Shown in pieces: positions 39,273-50,880 of a stretch of DNA of 64,000 nucleotides. The stretch covers positions 2,542,001 through 2,606,000 of the forward strand of contig NC_090964.1 in NCBI RefSeq assembly GCF_040807025.1. Direction: 5' to 3'. Numbering within the stretch: the stretch's first letter is position 1; each line of letters begins with the position of its first letter. Under the pieces are notes generated by a model. That model did not search any database and was not told where the DNA came from. It worked only from the letters and a program-made list of their open reading frames with translations. This stretch comes from Struthio camelus. Lineage: Eukaryota; Chordata; Aves; Struthioniformes; Struthionidae. The position numbers and the translations under genes were made by a program.

Positions 39273-40208
39273 CTAAGCATCTAATGCACTCTGCACATCG
39301 TGAGCCGTCACTATTCAGGACACGCCAGTCAGCACCTCAATGGTAGCTTGCACGTCGGTGGCAGTCTGGCGACCCCAGCTAATATGACACTGTAAAAGCA
39401 GCCTCCAGGTGCCATAGATAGAAAGTACAGTCTGTAAAGGCTCTAGCAGATGAGTTAGCCTATATTGGTACATTACCTCTTTCTCCTAGTAAAACAAGGC
39501 ATGACTGTGAGATCATTAGAATGGGCATTAGAAGGTAGTTTGTTCCTGGGCAAGAGAGAGGCATCTTTTATCCATTCAGATGTGCATTCTTTTCATTCTT
39601 AACTCTGTAATTACCCATTTCTCACTTTCATCATTCTTTTCAAATTGTGTTGTCCAACTTCAAAGTCTATCTGAGTTGGACAGTTCATTTTTCTGGACTT
39701 CTCATTTTTAACATGAAAATGCGAATAATACACAAAAGACTGTCTATTAATATAATTTATGTCATGGCAGTACCTTTTTTTTTGAAGGGTGATCTATGGT
39801 CAAGAAAAGGAAGTGATAGTTGTAAAACAATTTTTTTTTCCAACTCTGCTACAGATGCTCAATACAAAACTGCAGACCTTTCCTCCCATGGTGGAACTAC
39901 TCTCCAGTGAAATATCCTATTTTCAGAGGTAATCCATTGCTTCACCCCTTAGCTATCTCTCATTGCTCAGGCGGGCACTGTGTTAGTTGGGCAAGGTATT
40001 GCAGTCCCGTTCCTCAAACTATTCTGCCATGTTGCTCTTCACTTCTCTGACAGTTCCTCCCCTCTCCCCCTGCAAGGCTAAAGGAGAGGCTCACAATCAT
40101 GAGGAGTTTCTGTTGCTCAAGCGGCAGCTTTTGGCTGAGGAATATGGTTTGTGCTGCTTGCAATGCCGTTGATGCCCCAGGGATCCAGCCTGGAAGACTA
40201 GCTGCTTT
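39273..40208. other. Unrecognised non-CR1 sequence inside the left arm
   Basis: No family or gene is recognised here. Its presence in both arms shows that the duplicated unit is not just a CR1 copy. Confidence 0.6.
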
Positions 40209-40373
40209 CACAGAATCACAGAATCACAGAATCACAGAATCATTTAGGTTGGATGGGACCTCTGGAGATCATCTAGTCCAACCTCCCTGCTCAAGCAGGG
40301 TCCTCTAGAGCAGATTGCCCAGGATCACATCCAGACGGGTTTTGAATATCTCCAGCGAAGGAGACTCCGGAGG
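40209..40373 (-). mobile_element. CR1 3'-end fragment in the left arm
   Basis: Four 'cacagaat' units are followed by the 3' UTR complement and the last codons of ORF2 ('ttttgaatatctccagcgaaggagactcc'). It is a severely 5'-truncated minus-strand insertion, facing away from the long CR1 in the same arm. It is duplicated exactly at 54914-55078. Confidence 0.95.
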
Positions 40374-40909
40374 AGTCTTTCTTCTTGTAAAAGAGTATTT
40401 GCTTTACTTATTGATGATTTCTTCCTCTGGCAAATCACCTCAATGATATTTAGGATGAACATCAACAACTGTCCCATGCAAAAGTGTAGTTTATCAGAAA
40501 TTCAGTGAAATGCCACTTGTTTCACAGAACTCTCACAATGTATGTCATCATTTTGGGAGCCCTGCTTTCACTGTGGCAGCGCTTGATGCTGCAGAGATCT
40601 GACAGTTACTTGCAGTGTCATTTACATGGCTCATTAAGTCTTGTTCTAATGCTACTGATCGTATAAAACAAAACAGACTGTTTTACATTTTCTTGCTATT
40701 TGCTCCTCAGAGGAAGGTTTTCTCAGTCAAGACGATTTCTACAGCTGACAATATAACCTGTCCTCCCCATGCCATCAGTTTTTAACACATCCCAAGTGAC
40801 AGTACCCTGCCTGGTCAGGAAAGTGAACCTGATCACTCGGTACAGAAGCAGAGACCTTACCTAACATCGTGATAGCTCCTGGACTCTTCTCTTGGTCTCA
40901 TATTCATAG
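40374..40909. other. Sequence between the two CR1 copies in the left arm
   Basis: This is unrecognised. It may include the degraded 5' part of the long CR1, but I cannot place that boundary. Confidence 0.4.
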
Positions 40910-43760
40910 ATTTCCTGTACATCAATGCACGCAGCATTGGGAATAAGCAGGAAGAGTTAGAGATCTGTGTGCAGTTGCAGGGCCATGATCTCGCTGCAGT
41001 TAGAGACATGATGGGATAGCTGGCATGACTGGAATGCTGCCATGGATGGCTACGTGCTTTTTAGGAAAGACAGGCCAGGAAGGCAAGGTGGTGGAATTGC
41101 TCTTCATGTGAGGGAGCAGCTAGAATGTGTGGAGCTCTGCCTCGGGGTGGATGAAGAGCAAGTTGAGAGCCTATGGGTAAGGATTAAAGGGCAGGGTAAC
41201 ATGGGTGACACTGTTGTGGGGGTCTACTACAGGCCCCCAGATCAGGAGGAAGTCATCGATGAGGCCTTCTACAGACAGCTGGAAGTAGCCTCACGATCAC
41301 AGGCCCTGGTTCTCATGGGAGACTTCAACCACCCTGACAGCACAGCTTGGGAAGACAGCACAGCTAGGCACAAACAGTCAAAGAGGTTCCTGCAGAGGAT
41401 TGAGGATAATTTCTTGACCCAGGTGGTGGAGACGCCAACGAGGAGAGGTGCAATGCTAGACCTTGTACTAACGAACAAAGAAGGTCTAGTTGGAGATGTG
41501 AAGGCTGGGGGCAGCCTTGGCTGCAGTGACCATGAGATGGTGGAGTTCAGGATCCTGCGAGGAGGGAGCAGGGCAATGGGTAGGATTGCAACGCTGGACT
41601 TCAGGAGAGCTGACTTTGGCCTCTTGAGGGACCTACCTAGGGGAATCTCCTGGGGTAGGGCCCTAGAAGGAAGAGGGGTCCAAGAAAGCTGGTTAATATT
41701 CAAGCATCACTTCCTCCAGGCTCAAGATGGGTGCATCCCTCTGAGGAAGAAGTCGAGCAAAGTGGGCAGGAGACCTGCACGGATGAGCAAGGAACTCCTG
41801 GCCAAACTCCAGCAGAAGAAGGAAGTGTACAGAATGTGGAAAAGGGGACAGGCCACTTGGGAGGAATACAGGGACGTTGTCAGAGCGTGCAGGGATGTGA
41901 CGAGGAAGGCTAAGGCCCATTTGGAATTAAATCTGGCAAGGGAGGTCAGGGACAACAAGAAGGGGCTTCTTCAAATGCATCATAGCAAAAGGAAGACTAG
42001 GGAAAACGTGGGCCCACTGCTGAATGGGACGGGTGCCCTGGTGACAAAGGATACAGAGAAGGCAGAGTTATTGAATGCTGCCTTTGCTTCAGTCTTTCCT
42101 GCTAAGGCCAGTCCTCAGGAATCCCAGACCTTGGGGACAAGAGAGGAAGTCTGGAGAAAGGAAGACTCTCCCTTGGTGGAGGAGGATCAGGTTAGAGATC
42201 TTTTGCCCAAACTTGACATCCACAAGTCCATGGGCCCCGATGGGATGCACCCACGAGAGCTGAGGGAGCTGGCGGATGTTCTTGCTAGGCCACTCTCCAT
42301 CATCTTGGAAAGGTCCTGGAGATCAGGAGAGGTGCCTGAGGCCTGGAAGAAAGCCAGTGTCACGCCAGTCTTCCCAAAGGGCAAGGAGGAGGAGCCAGGA
42401 AACTACGGGCCTGTCAGCCTCACCTCCATCCCTGGCAAGGTGATGGAACAGCTCCTCCTGGAGGTCCTCACTAAGCATGTGGAGGACAAGAAGGTGATCA
42501 GGAGTAGTCAGCATGGATTCACCAAGGGGAAATCATGCTTGAGCAACCTGATAGCCTTCTCGGATGGAATGACTGGCTGGGTAGATGAGGGCAGAGCAGT
42601 GGATGTTGTCTGCCTTCACTTCAGCAAGGCTTTGGACACTGTCTCCCATCACATCCTCCTAGGGAAGCTCAGGAAGTGGGGGCTAGATGAGCAGACAGTG
42701 AGGTGGATTGAGAACGGGCTGGATGGCCGAGCTCAGAGGGTTGTGGTGAATGGCGCAGAGTCAAGTTGGAGGCCTGTGGCTAGTGTTGTCCCCCAGGGGT
42801 CAGTGCTGGCTCCAGTCTTGTTCAACATATTCATCAATGACCTGGAGGAAGGGACAGAGTGCACCTCCCCGGCAAGTTTGCTGATGACACAAAACTGGGA
42901 GGAGTGGCTGACACACCAGAAGGCTGTGCTGCCATTCAGCGGGACCTGGAGAGGCTGGAGAGTTGGGTGGAGAGGAACCTCCTGAAGTTCAACATAGGCA
43001 AGCGCAGGGTCCTGCCCCTGGGGAGGAGTAACCCCAGGCACCAGTACAGGCTGGGGGTTGACCTGCTGGGAAGCAGCTCTGCAGAGAAGGACCTGGGAGT
43101 CCTGGGGGGCAACAAGTTCAGCATGAGGCAGCAATGTGCCCTTGTGGCCAAGAAGGCCAAGGGTATCCTGGGGTGCATCAGGCAGAGTGTTGCCAGCAGG
43201 TGGAGGGAGGTGATCCTGCCCCTCTCCTCAGCCCTGGGGAGGCCCCACCTGGAGTACGGTGTCCAACTCTGGGCTCCCCAGTACAGGAGAGACATGGCAC
43301 TCCTGGAGAGAGTCCAGCGGAGGGCTACCAAGATGATTAGAGGGCTGGAGCACCTCTCCTATGAAGAAAGACTGCAAGAGCTGGGCCTGTTGAGCCTGGA
43401 GAAGAGAAGACTGAGAGGGGATCTCACCAATGTGTACGAATACCTGAAGGGAGGGTGTCGCGAGGATGAGGCCAGTCTCTTCTCCGTGGTGCCCAGCAAC
43501 AGGACAAGAGGCAACGGGCAGAAACTGAACCACAGCAAGTTCCATCTGAACCTGAGGAAAAGCTTCTTGGCTGTGAGGGTGACAGAGCATTGGAACAGGT
43601 TGCCCAGAGAGGTAGTGGAGTCTCCTTCGCTGGAGCTATTCAAAACCCATCTGGACGCGATCCTGGGCAGCGTGCTCTAGAGGACCCTGCTTGAGCAGGG
43701 GGTTTGGACTAGCTGATCTCCAGAGGTCCCTTCCAACCTTAACCATTCTGTGATCCTGTG
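40910..43760 (+). mobile_element. Long CR1 LINE, left arm (nearly complete ORF2)
   Basis: Recognisable CR1 sequence starts with the first codons of the endonuclease ('YINARSIGNKQEELE' at about 40.92 kb). It runs through the whole of ORF2 and the 3' UTR to the octamers 'attctgtg' and 'atcctgtg'. ORF1 and a 5' UTR are not seen, so the copy is 5'-truncated close to the ORF2 start. It is the youngest-looking CR1 in the window, together with its twin at 51533-54377. Confidence 0.95.
40915..43680 (+). pseudogene. CR1 ORF2 (endonuclease-reverse transcriptase), left arm, broken
   Basis: ORF2 supplies the nicking and reverse-transcription activities that copy CR1 RNA into DNA. The first block is out of phase with the rest. 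A frameshift lies between about 40981 and 41003, and a TGA replaces Trp in 'ETWWD' at 41009-41011. An open frame of 647 codons follows (41042-42985). It has the endonuclease motifs DFN (residues 94-96) and SDH (162-164), then '[11 protein letters not shown]', '[17 protein letters not shown]', '[15 protein letters not shown]' and '[19 protein letters not shown]'. A second frameshift near 42860-42876 puts the catalytic FADD (42877-42888) and the C-terminal region into another frame (42859-43680). It cannot make an active enzyme as it stands. Confidence 0.93.
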
Positions 43761-45837
43761 ATGTCATGGTAACATGATTCCAAATATATGTGACACAAAT
43801 GCCACCAAATGATTGGTGTTGATGTTTTAATGTTATTTGCCATACCAGTCTTCTGCCTTACTTTGTGCTTCCCTTCAGAGCCACTACAAAACATCTGACC
43901 CTGCTGTGCTTCTGGCTTCACCCATGACCTCTTCTCCTCTTCCTCGTGCAGGGACAATTAGTGTTACCACCAGGTGTCTCTGCTGGAGTAACATTGGGCC
44001 TAGAGGCAGATTGTGCTTTCCTTTGCCTCCTCTGCTCCCCCAAACTAAACATGCTGTTTCTTGTTTCCAGAAAAGTTTCTTTAAAGACAAGAGAAGAGTA
44101 AAGAGAGCAGAAAGACAAGGCACAGTGAGCAGGTTTTGCTTGGACAAAGGTTCCAGTATCCCAGGTGTGCAAAGGAGTATCAGAGCTACCTTGATTCCAT
44201 CATGGGGTAAAAAGGCTCTGGCACAGGTTCCAGACCAATAGCAAGAACAATTCATTTGAGAAAAAAGGGATCAATGGGAAGAAAGAGCCCATCCACCAGA
44301 GGTACTGAGACATGCCATCTCATTGGTCTCTGCTTCCTCTTTCCTACTCTATATGTAACTGATGACAGCTGAAAATGTCCTGTCTGCTCTTGGCAGCTAT
44401 CCAGCATGCAGAGAAGCTGAGTTAGTCATTCAGGAGCAGTTTGTCAATTTGGATTGTCTTCCTGCTGCAGAACCCTCTCATTTAAGTAAGAGGCATTAAC
44501 CTATCATACAGGCCGTTTGAGGTTTAGCTGGAGACATGAGTGTTTCTCTGCAGAAGGGGTTCTGGTTTACCTCCATCAGAAGGAAATCTTTTCTGAATCT
44601 CAGCAAATAGCAAAACAAACCTCCCCTCTGCAAAGCACTGGGAAGTATTCCCCAGAGCTTGTTTCCCTTACACTTCTTCAGACCTGCCTACACAAAGCAC
44701 TCCATGCTAATCTGCTGCCTCCAGGAAAGACATCATAAAAGACTGATCTAGTACTATTTCAGGTCAGAATTAGAGATGAATCACTGGAAACAAAAGGTTA
44801 CAAAGAAAAGGAGCATAAAATACGTCACTAATCTCTGCCTGGCAGTATGTCTCTCTGAGTGTCTCCATTCCTAAGACGCTTTTCAAGGTGCCTTACTGGT
44901 GAGAGCTGAACCTGGGTTCAGACAGACATCTGCCATACCAGCCGTTGCCCTAAAACATGAATCTTTATAGAAGTTCTGCCTGCATGATTTTGGATATTCA
45001 GAAACTTCCCAGAGTCACAGGTAATTATCCAAGGGACCAATGATTGCTTTGGACTTGGAATCACTGGTGCTTTTCTCTTTGTTATCAGTCAACCTGCTGA
45101 CTAAATGTCTGGCTGCTGCTCGGGAACTGTTTAGGTCAATAGTAAATTAATTTTAAATGTTATACATAGAATAGATATAAATTATAACAAGATATATAGA
45201 TAAAAGCATCAGTTACACATACATTTTATTAAGCTCATGTTCTCTGGTATATAACTCACAGAAATGCAACATCACATAAATAACAGAGTTAACAAGGCTC
45301 TGTACCCCAACTCCTCTCCTCCATTTCCCCAGCTGCCATACAGCTTTCACTGCAGCTCCTGGGTCACCTCTGAGTGCCTAAACTGAAAAGCATACCCCTT
45401 TGTTTGGATCCTAAATAGACTTTGATGGAAAATCCCATTCAGGGTCTAACCTCCAAGGAGGCACACATGTTCATATATTTCTTTTGTTTAGTGGTGTCGC
45501 TTGGTGAAACCTGCAAAACCTAACAAGGTATGCAAATGAGACTGCTAATCACCAGCTTGCTGTTACTTTAGACAGTCAGGTAATGGATCATGCACTTATA
45601 AAAATGGGGCAGAGGGTTAAGAACTTGTAGGAACTACTGTCAGCATCTTCCTTTTCAAGTTCTCCTTTCAGGCCTTTTTCACATGCGTTATATTTTCTGG
45701 TGTTCCCACAAGGCCTGAAATAGACTTTTTATAAATTATAGCACAGATTCTGATGTAATCATGCTGAGACCCTAGCCCACAAGTAGTAATGTCCATCTCT
45801 GAAACTTGCTCTGTTTTAAGGAATCACAGTTCTGGCC
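43755..45837. other. Spacer of the inverted repeat, left part; nothing secure
   Basis: The first few bases are still CR1 octamer tail. Beyond this I recognise no gene. The AT-rich 45.13-45.24 kb stretch and the following sequence are unassigned. Confidence 0.45.
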
Positions 45838-45966
45838 CCATCCTCTTGGCACCCTCCCTTCAGATATTTGTACGCATTGATCAGATCCCCTCTCAGTCTT
45901 CTCTTCCCCAGACTAAACAGTCCCAACTCTCTCAGCCTTTCCTCATATTAGAGATGCTCCAGTCCT
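45838..45966 (-). mobile_element. Internal CR1 shard (minus strand)
   Basis: The sequence 'catcctcttggcaccctccctt' to 'agagatgctccagtcc' is the complement of the ORF2 C-terminal segment ('LSLEKRRL', 'YLKGG'), diverged from the right-arm copy at about 51825-51955. It lacks the 3' UTR and the tail, which is unusual for CR1. It is directly followed by an unrelated repeat unit. Confidence 0.85.
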
Positions 45967-45968
45967 GT

Positions 45969-46034
45969 CTGTGCAGAGCCAGCTGCTACCATCATCGAGC
46001 CTCATGGCTCTGTCTGAGGAGCTGTGAGCCAACC
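45969..46034 (+). repeat. Direct repeat unit A
   Basis: From 'ctgtgcagagccag' to 'gaggagctgtg' this closely resembles 47167-47234 in the same orientation, with scattered substitutions and 1.2-kb spacing. The minus strand of both reads 'AHSSSDRAMR'. The family is unknown to me. Confidence 0.85.
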
Positions 46035-46048
46035 AGCACAGGCCATGT

Positions 46049-46076
46049 CTAAGCATGTGGAGAACAAGAAGGTGAT
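46049..46076 (+). repeat. 28-bp internal CR1 shard (plus strand)
   Basis: It matches 42471-42498 of the long CR1 with one difference ('ctaagcatgtgg' then 'acaagaaggtgat'). It encodes part of 'KHVEDKKVI'. Neither side continues as CR1. Confidence 0.75.
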
Positions 46077-46609
46077 GGATGAAATGGAGCACTACTCCTG
46101 TTTTCTTTTTTGTGCAACTTATAAGGAGACTCACTATGGGAGAAAGCCCTGTGTACAGCCAGGATCCTTCTGTGGGAAGAGAAGTGTTCTACAGTCCTAA
46201 AGACTGCCAGTGCTAAGGTGCTTCCCTGTGGCATGAAAGATCTGAAGTGATTTTATAGCAAACATTTGATAGGAATATAACATAAGGCCAGCTAATATTG
46301 AATACACATGACTACAGCCCCAGCATTTCCAGAAAAAAATGGGCTGGGTGAGTATTTGAGCCTCTCAGGGAGATACAGTGCCATTTCAGCTCACCCACAT
46401 TTCCAACAGATTTTGCCCTCGATAAGACACCTGCTGTGTTTGCAAGTGTTAGGGCTGTCACAACTAAAGTAAGCAGGAAGCAATAACTAGCAAATGTCCT
46501 TTAGACATTTACCTGGCAACAGTCTAACTGCTACCAGCTCTGATTTATTTTGTGGATTTCACCTTACTCCTGGGCAATATTGACATATAAATGATCGTGG
46601 AAACTGCTG

Positions 46610-46760
46610 GGCCGGGTTTGGCTCAGCAACTGCAATTCTTTAAGGGTAGCGCCCAGAGACCTCATGCTGGATTAGGGTCCCACTGTGCTTAATCCTAAAG
46701 ACATGTAATATAAGACAATCCTTGCCTCCATGTATGTAACTTAAGTAGATAGGAAAAATG
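46610..46760 (+). repeat. Ancient amniote interspersed repeat
   Basis: 'ttaagggtagcgcccagagacctcatg', 'ggtcccactgtgctt' and 'ataagacaatccttgcctcc' follow the order of a repeat I recall as very common in turtles and present in birds ('gtagcgcccagaggcc', 'ccccattgtgct', 'agacagtccctgcc'). I do not assign a family name. Confidence 0.5.
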
Positions 46761-47166
46761 CAGGAAGTGCAGGCCCAGGCACAAAAGAGAGAGCAATTTC
46801 CTGGAGCTATTTAGCACTCTAATCAATCTAGTCTAGGCCAGGCTGCTTCAGTAGGAAACTTATGTACAAATATGGGACGATGTGTGGCAGTGTGAGAAAG
46901 CAATGCGGCTCCCTGGGCTTCTGCGAGTGCTTGCCCCACCTCTGTGCTGGTCCCACCTCTTTCTAGCAGAGGTCCAGTACCAGGACAGTTCTGCCTGCCC
47001 AATTGCTCTTTACCTCCTCAATGAGAATTAAGAGACAAAGTGTGAGTACTCTGGGTTTTAAGCAGGTCTGTCTTTGGGTCCACTTCTTTGGGCTGACTTT
47101 GTCTCCAGCAACAAAGTGAGTCTTTGGATTCTGCAATAGAAGCAGCCCTTTGGCCCTCTCCAAGGG

Positions 47167-47234
47167 CTGTGCAGAGCCAGGTGCTATCATCATCAGGCCT
47201 CATGGCCCTGTCTGAGGAGCTGTGGGCTAAGCAG
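47167..47234 (+). repeat. Direct repeat unit B
   Basis: This is the second copy of the unit at 45969-46034. Its flanks do not match those of the first copy, so the shared block is short. Confidence 0.85.
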
Positions 47235-49339
47235 CTCTGTTCACAAGGCAAAAAAAGAGCATCTTCTTCTTTATTTGGCATTTAAGTATTATTTTAATGC
47301 TTAGATCTTTTTTCCCATACTTAAAGGTTTCTGAGGTATTTTATACCAGCACTATAAAAATGAACAAAGTCTTTATCTGCTAAACTTTAAAAGCAAAGCA
47401 TTTATCTACTCTACTCTAGCTGTCTGCTAGAATTTTAAAAGAAATAAATTACTAAATTTCTTAGGCACTAAAGCTCCTTTGTGAACTGCCTCAGTATGTT
47501 CAGGGGCACTTGCTGAAACTTCTCAGGAAAAAATTGGATGATACTCAAGGGAAACATGCAAAATGCTTTATTTTAATGGCAATGCCAGATATTGAAGCAA
47601 TTATTTTGAAAGCACAGAATTTAAATATGATATTAAAATGAAATTAGTTTGATGGTTATAAAAAGGGAGCTAATAATAGAAAAACTTACTAACATTCCTG
47701 AACAATAGAAAGCAGCCTGGGCTCCGATGTTATCTGGGGTATCACACAAGTGTAACACAAAAACTCAATAAGCAGTCTGTTGTCCTTATGTTAACGTTCA
47801 CCTCATAATAACAATAACCTGGCTGCTTTAACTGTCTATTTGTTCAATGAGCTAAACAAAGCACTTGCTGCCCACATCTGAGTGGAAGAGATCTGTTGCC
47901 AGGCAGTCCTCTTTCCCAGCAGATGTAAGAAACCGACTGCTATGTGGTTCCTTAAGGCTACTGTTACAGCTCTGGAAGGACAGATATTGCTGATAGATGT
48001 TGATCAGCCTCTGGCTGGGCATGAGGTTCTATGTTTTTGCCTTTGTTTTGCCTTTGTTTTGCCTTTGTTAGGTATGGGCTTTCAAAAACTATTTTAACTA
48101 GGGCACCTTTCTAAGCATGTGAACAGATAGCCCATGACTGGGTCTTGAAGCATGAACTGGAAGAGCAGTGAGACCTGCTGCCCCTTATTTTTGTCACATG
48201 TTCTTCTAATGGAACTTTTCTGATGATGCTGAAGCATCATCTCTTTCCTTCTCAGTTGCCTGCAAAAGTCTGTCCAGTTTATGGCTTGTAGTTTTGGGAG
48301 TGAGCCATAGCTATGAATGGGCTACATTTAGTCATGTAGTCATGAGTGAGCATGTAGTATGTCCATGTAGTGGGCAGGTGGGTTTATGCTAGGGAACAGC
48401 AGATGGCCTTAAGAGAGGTTTGTGTCCTGGTGGTGATCTGGGACTAACTGTACTGGTCAGCACTGGATGGAATGCAACAATCTGGGTAATGTTGGGGAGG
48501 GGGTTCATTGTTATAAATGTAGATGCTAGCAGTGCAACCATATTAAGTTCTCTTATAGGTAATACAGACAATCAACAATAGCTGCTCTTGTGGAGAGTGG
48601 GATCCAGGGCCTAGAGCTCATTTCATCCTCAAGCAGGTGTCTCCAAGGCCACTGAATGATGCTCCAAACTCTAACAACCACCCTGCAATCCTCTGGCCAA
48701 AGCCATTTCTGTCCAGAAAGGAAGCTCAGAGTGACAAGATCAGTTGTAGGTTCCTTAGAGGAATATTGAACTGACTGAATGGGTCCATTCTACATGGACC
48801 ACTGGGCCATGCGCAAGTATTCTCTCAGGGTTTTTGACCTCCTGATGGGGCAAACAGTTTCTGCAGTGAGATCTTCTGAGGGGCTTTCCAGGCTGCCTCT
48901 TTGTCATCTGTGCCTTAGTCAGCCCTAGTTAGATTTTCAAAGGAATTAGCAGTTAGCAAATCCCTAGAGCTAGGAAAGCAGGCAAGCCATTGCTTTTCCA
49001 TTACATGTTTTGTATAGCCACATGCTAGCTAGTCAGTTTTAATAAGTGTCCCTTACACATGGTCCCTCATCACCATGCTGATTTCATCAGGAGCTATGCC
49101 ACAGTCACATTTTCCAGTTTGGTAGTCTCTTAAGGTCTGGTTAAGCTGTGCCCGGAAATTGCGAAGTAGGCACAAAAAAATCCAAATAATTTTGGCTCCC
49201 TCCACCTTACTGCTAGTGCTTCTCCCTAACACCCCCAGACACCCTCAAACAATCTCACACCATGATCCAGGGCACATCTTTAACACTGACCTGTAGAACC
49301 ACTAGCCTGACATTCTGTATCAGAGCTCTCACAGCTGGA
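47235..49339. other. Spacer, unassigned; small tandem repeat
   Basis: At 48033-48070 a unit like 'ttttgcctttg' is repeated about three times. No gene or repeat family is otherwise recognised. Confidence 0.5.
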
Positions 49340-50880
49340 GTTGGAATTAGCAGAGGATGTGAAGAATAACTAGATGGACTTCTCTAAGTGCATTGGCAGC
49401 AAAAGGAAGGTTAAGGAACCACAACAGGGGACCTAGTGACAAAGAATGTGGAAAAGGTTGAGCTCCTGAGCACCTTTTTGCCTCAATTTTCACGAGTAAC
49501 ATTTGCCCTCAGGCCTCCCATGTCCGTGATTCTACTAGCAGAGTCTGTGGGAGCAAAGTAGAGATCATATACAGTAGAGGAAAACTGAGTGAAGGAGTAC
49601 TCGAACCAATTGGCAAGTCCATGGGACCTGATGGGATGCATCCGAGGGTGCTGAGGGAGCTGGCCAATATCACTGTGAGGCTGTTCTCTCATCTTTGAAA
49701 GGTCATGGCAATCATTGGAGGCTCTTGAAGGCAAATGTTACACTCGTCTTCAAGAAGGGCAAGAAGAGGAATCCAGGGAACAATAGGCCAGTCAGTCTCC
49801 CTTCAGTCGCTGGAAAGATGACGGAGCAAATCTTCCTGAAAGCCATGTACAGGCACATGAAGGACAAGCAAGGATTTACCAAGGGCAAATATTGCCAAAC
49901 CAACCTGATTACCTTTTATGATGAGCTGACTGGCTGTGTAGATATGGCAGGAAGCAGTGGGTGTTTTATGCCTTAACTTTAGCAACGTTTTTGACATGAT
50001 GTCTTTATAGACAAATTGCTGAGATAATAGATGATGAAGTGGGTGGAAAACTGGCTGTATTGGGATTGCCAGGCTCAAAGGGTTTTGATCAACAGTACAA
50101 AGTCCAGCTGGCAGACACTACTAGTGGTGTCCCTTACAGGTGGATACTGGCTTCAGTACTGTTTAGTGTCTGTTAATGACCTAACAGAGTACAGAGTACA
50201 GTCTCAGAAAGTTCATGGATGACATCAGATTGGGAGGGATGATTAAAATCTTGTAGGGCATGGCTGCTACTCAGAGGGTCCTCAACAGGCTGGAGAAATG
50301 GGTTAACAGGAACCCCACAAGTTCAGCAAAGAAAAATACCTAGTCCTGCACCTGGGATAGAACAGCCCCATGCACCACTACAGGCTGAGGGCAACTGACT
50401 GGAAAGCAGCTTTATAAGAAAAGGACCTGGGTGTTCTAGCAGACAATAAAATGACCATGAGTCAGCAGTGTCCCTGCTGCAAAGAAGGCCTGCACCAGCA
50501 AGAGTGTAGCCAGCGGGTTGTTGGAAATGAGTCTTCCCCTCTATTTATATATTTCAAAAGGAGATCTCCTTGTCATCAGCAGCTACCTAACTGAAGAGTG
50601 TACAGAAGACAGAGCCAGACTCTTCTTAGAGGTGCATAGTGACAGCATAAGAGGCAACAGACACAAGCTGCAACACAGGGAATTCCAGTTAGATATCAGG
50701 AAGAAAATTTCACTATGGGGATAGTCAAACAGTGGAACAGGAACCCAGAATATTTGTAGACTCCTGACTTTTCATTTGAAAATCATCTAGATCACGCCCT
50801 GAGCCACCTGATCTAACTTGATCCTGCTCTGCTGTAAGTGGGAGAGTGCTCCAGCAGCCTCCAGAGGTTCCTTCCTGCTA
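49340..50880 (+). mobile_element. Older, decayed CR1 LINE in the spacer
   Basis: The plus strand holds ordered but frameshifted ORF2 blocks. '[16 protein letters not shown]' is near 49.63 kb. 'ANVTLVFKKGKKRNPGNNRPVS' and 'QGFTKGKYCQTNLITFYDELT' lie in frame 49695-49976. A degraded catalytic area is near 50.2 kb, and a C-terminal segment 'DRARLFLEVHSDSIRGNRHK' lies in frame 50518-50724. The 3' UTR is diverged ('cagcctccagaggttccttcctgcta') and no octamer tail is clear. It differs too much from the palindrome CR1 to be its source. Confidence 0.9.

Larger units (their letters stand above)
39273..43754 (+). repeat. Left arm of a 4,482-bp inverted repeat
   Basis: This arm is the reverse complement of 51533-56014, with positions summing to 95287 throughout. 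All matching frames keep this offset, so there is no net indel. By eye I found one base difference (42339 A versus 52948 C, giving Glu versus Gly in the CR1 frame). The arm contains about 0.9 kb of unrecognised sequence, a minus-strand CR1 tail (40209-40373), a further 0.5 kb, and a long CR1 ending in the octamer tail. Outer homology begins at 39273 and inner homology ends at 43754. Confidence 0.97.

Noticed and set aside
42936..43590. Antisense frames of 120-131 codons over CR1
   Set aside because: They recur identically over every young CR1 copy as shadows of ORF2 codons.
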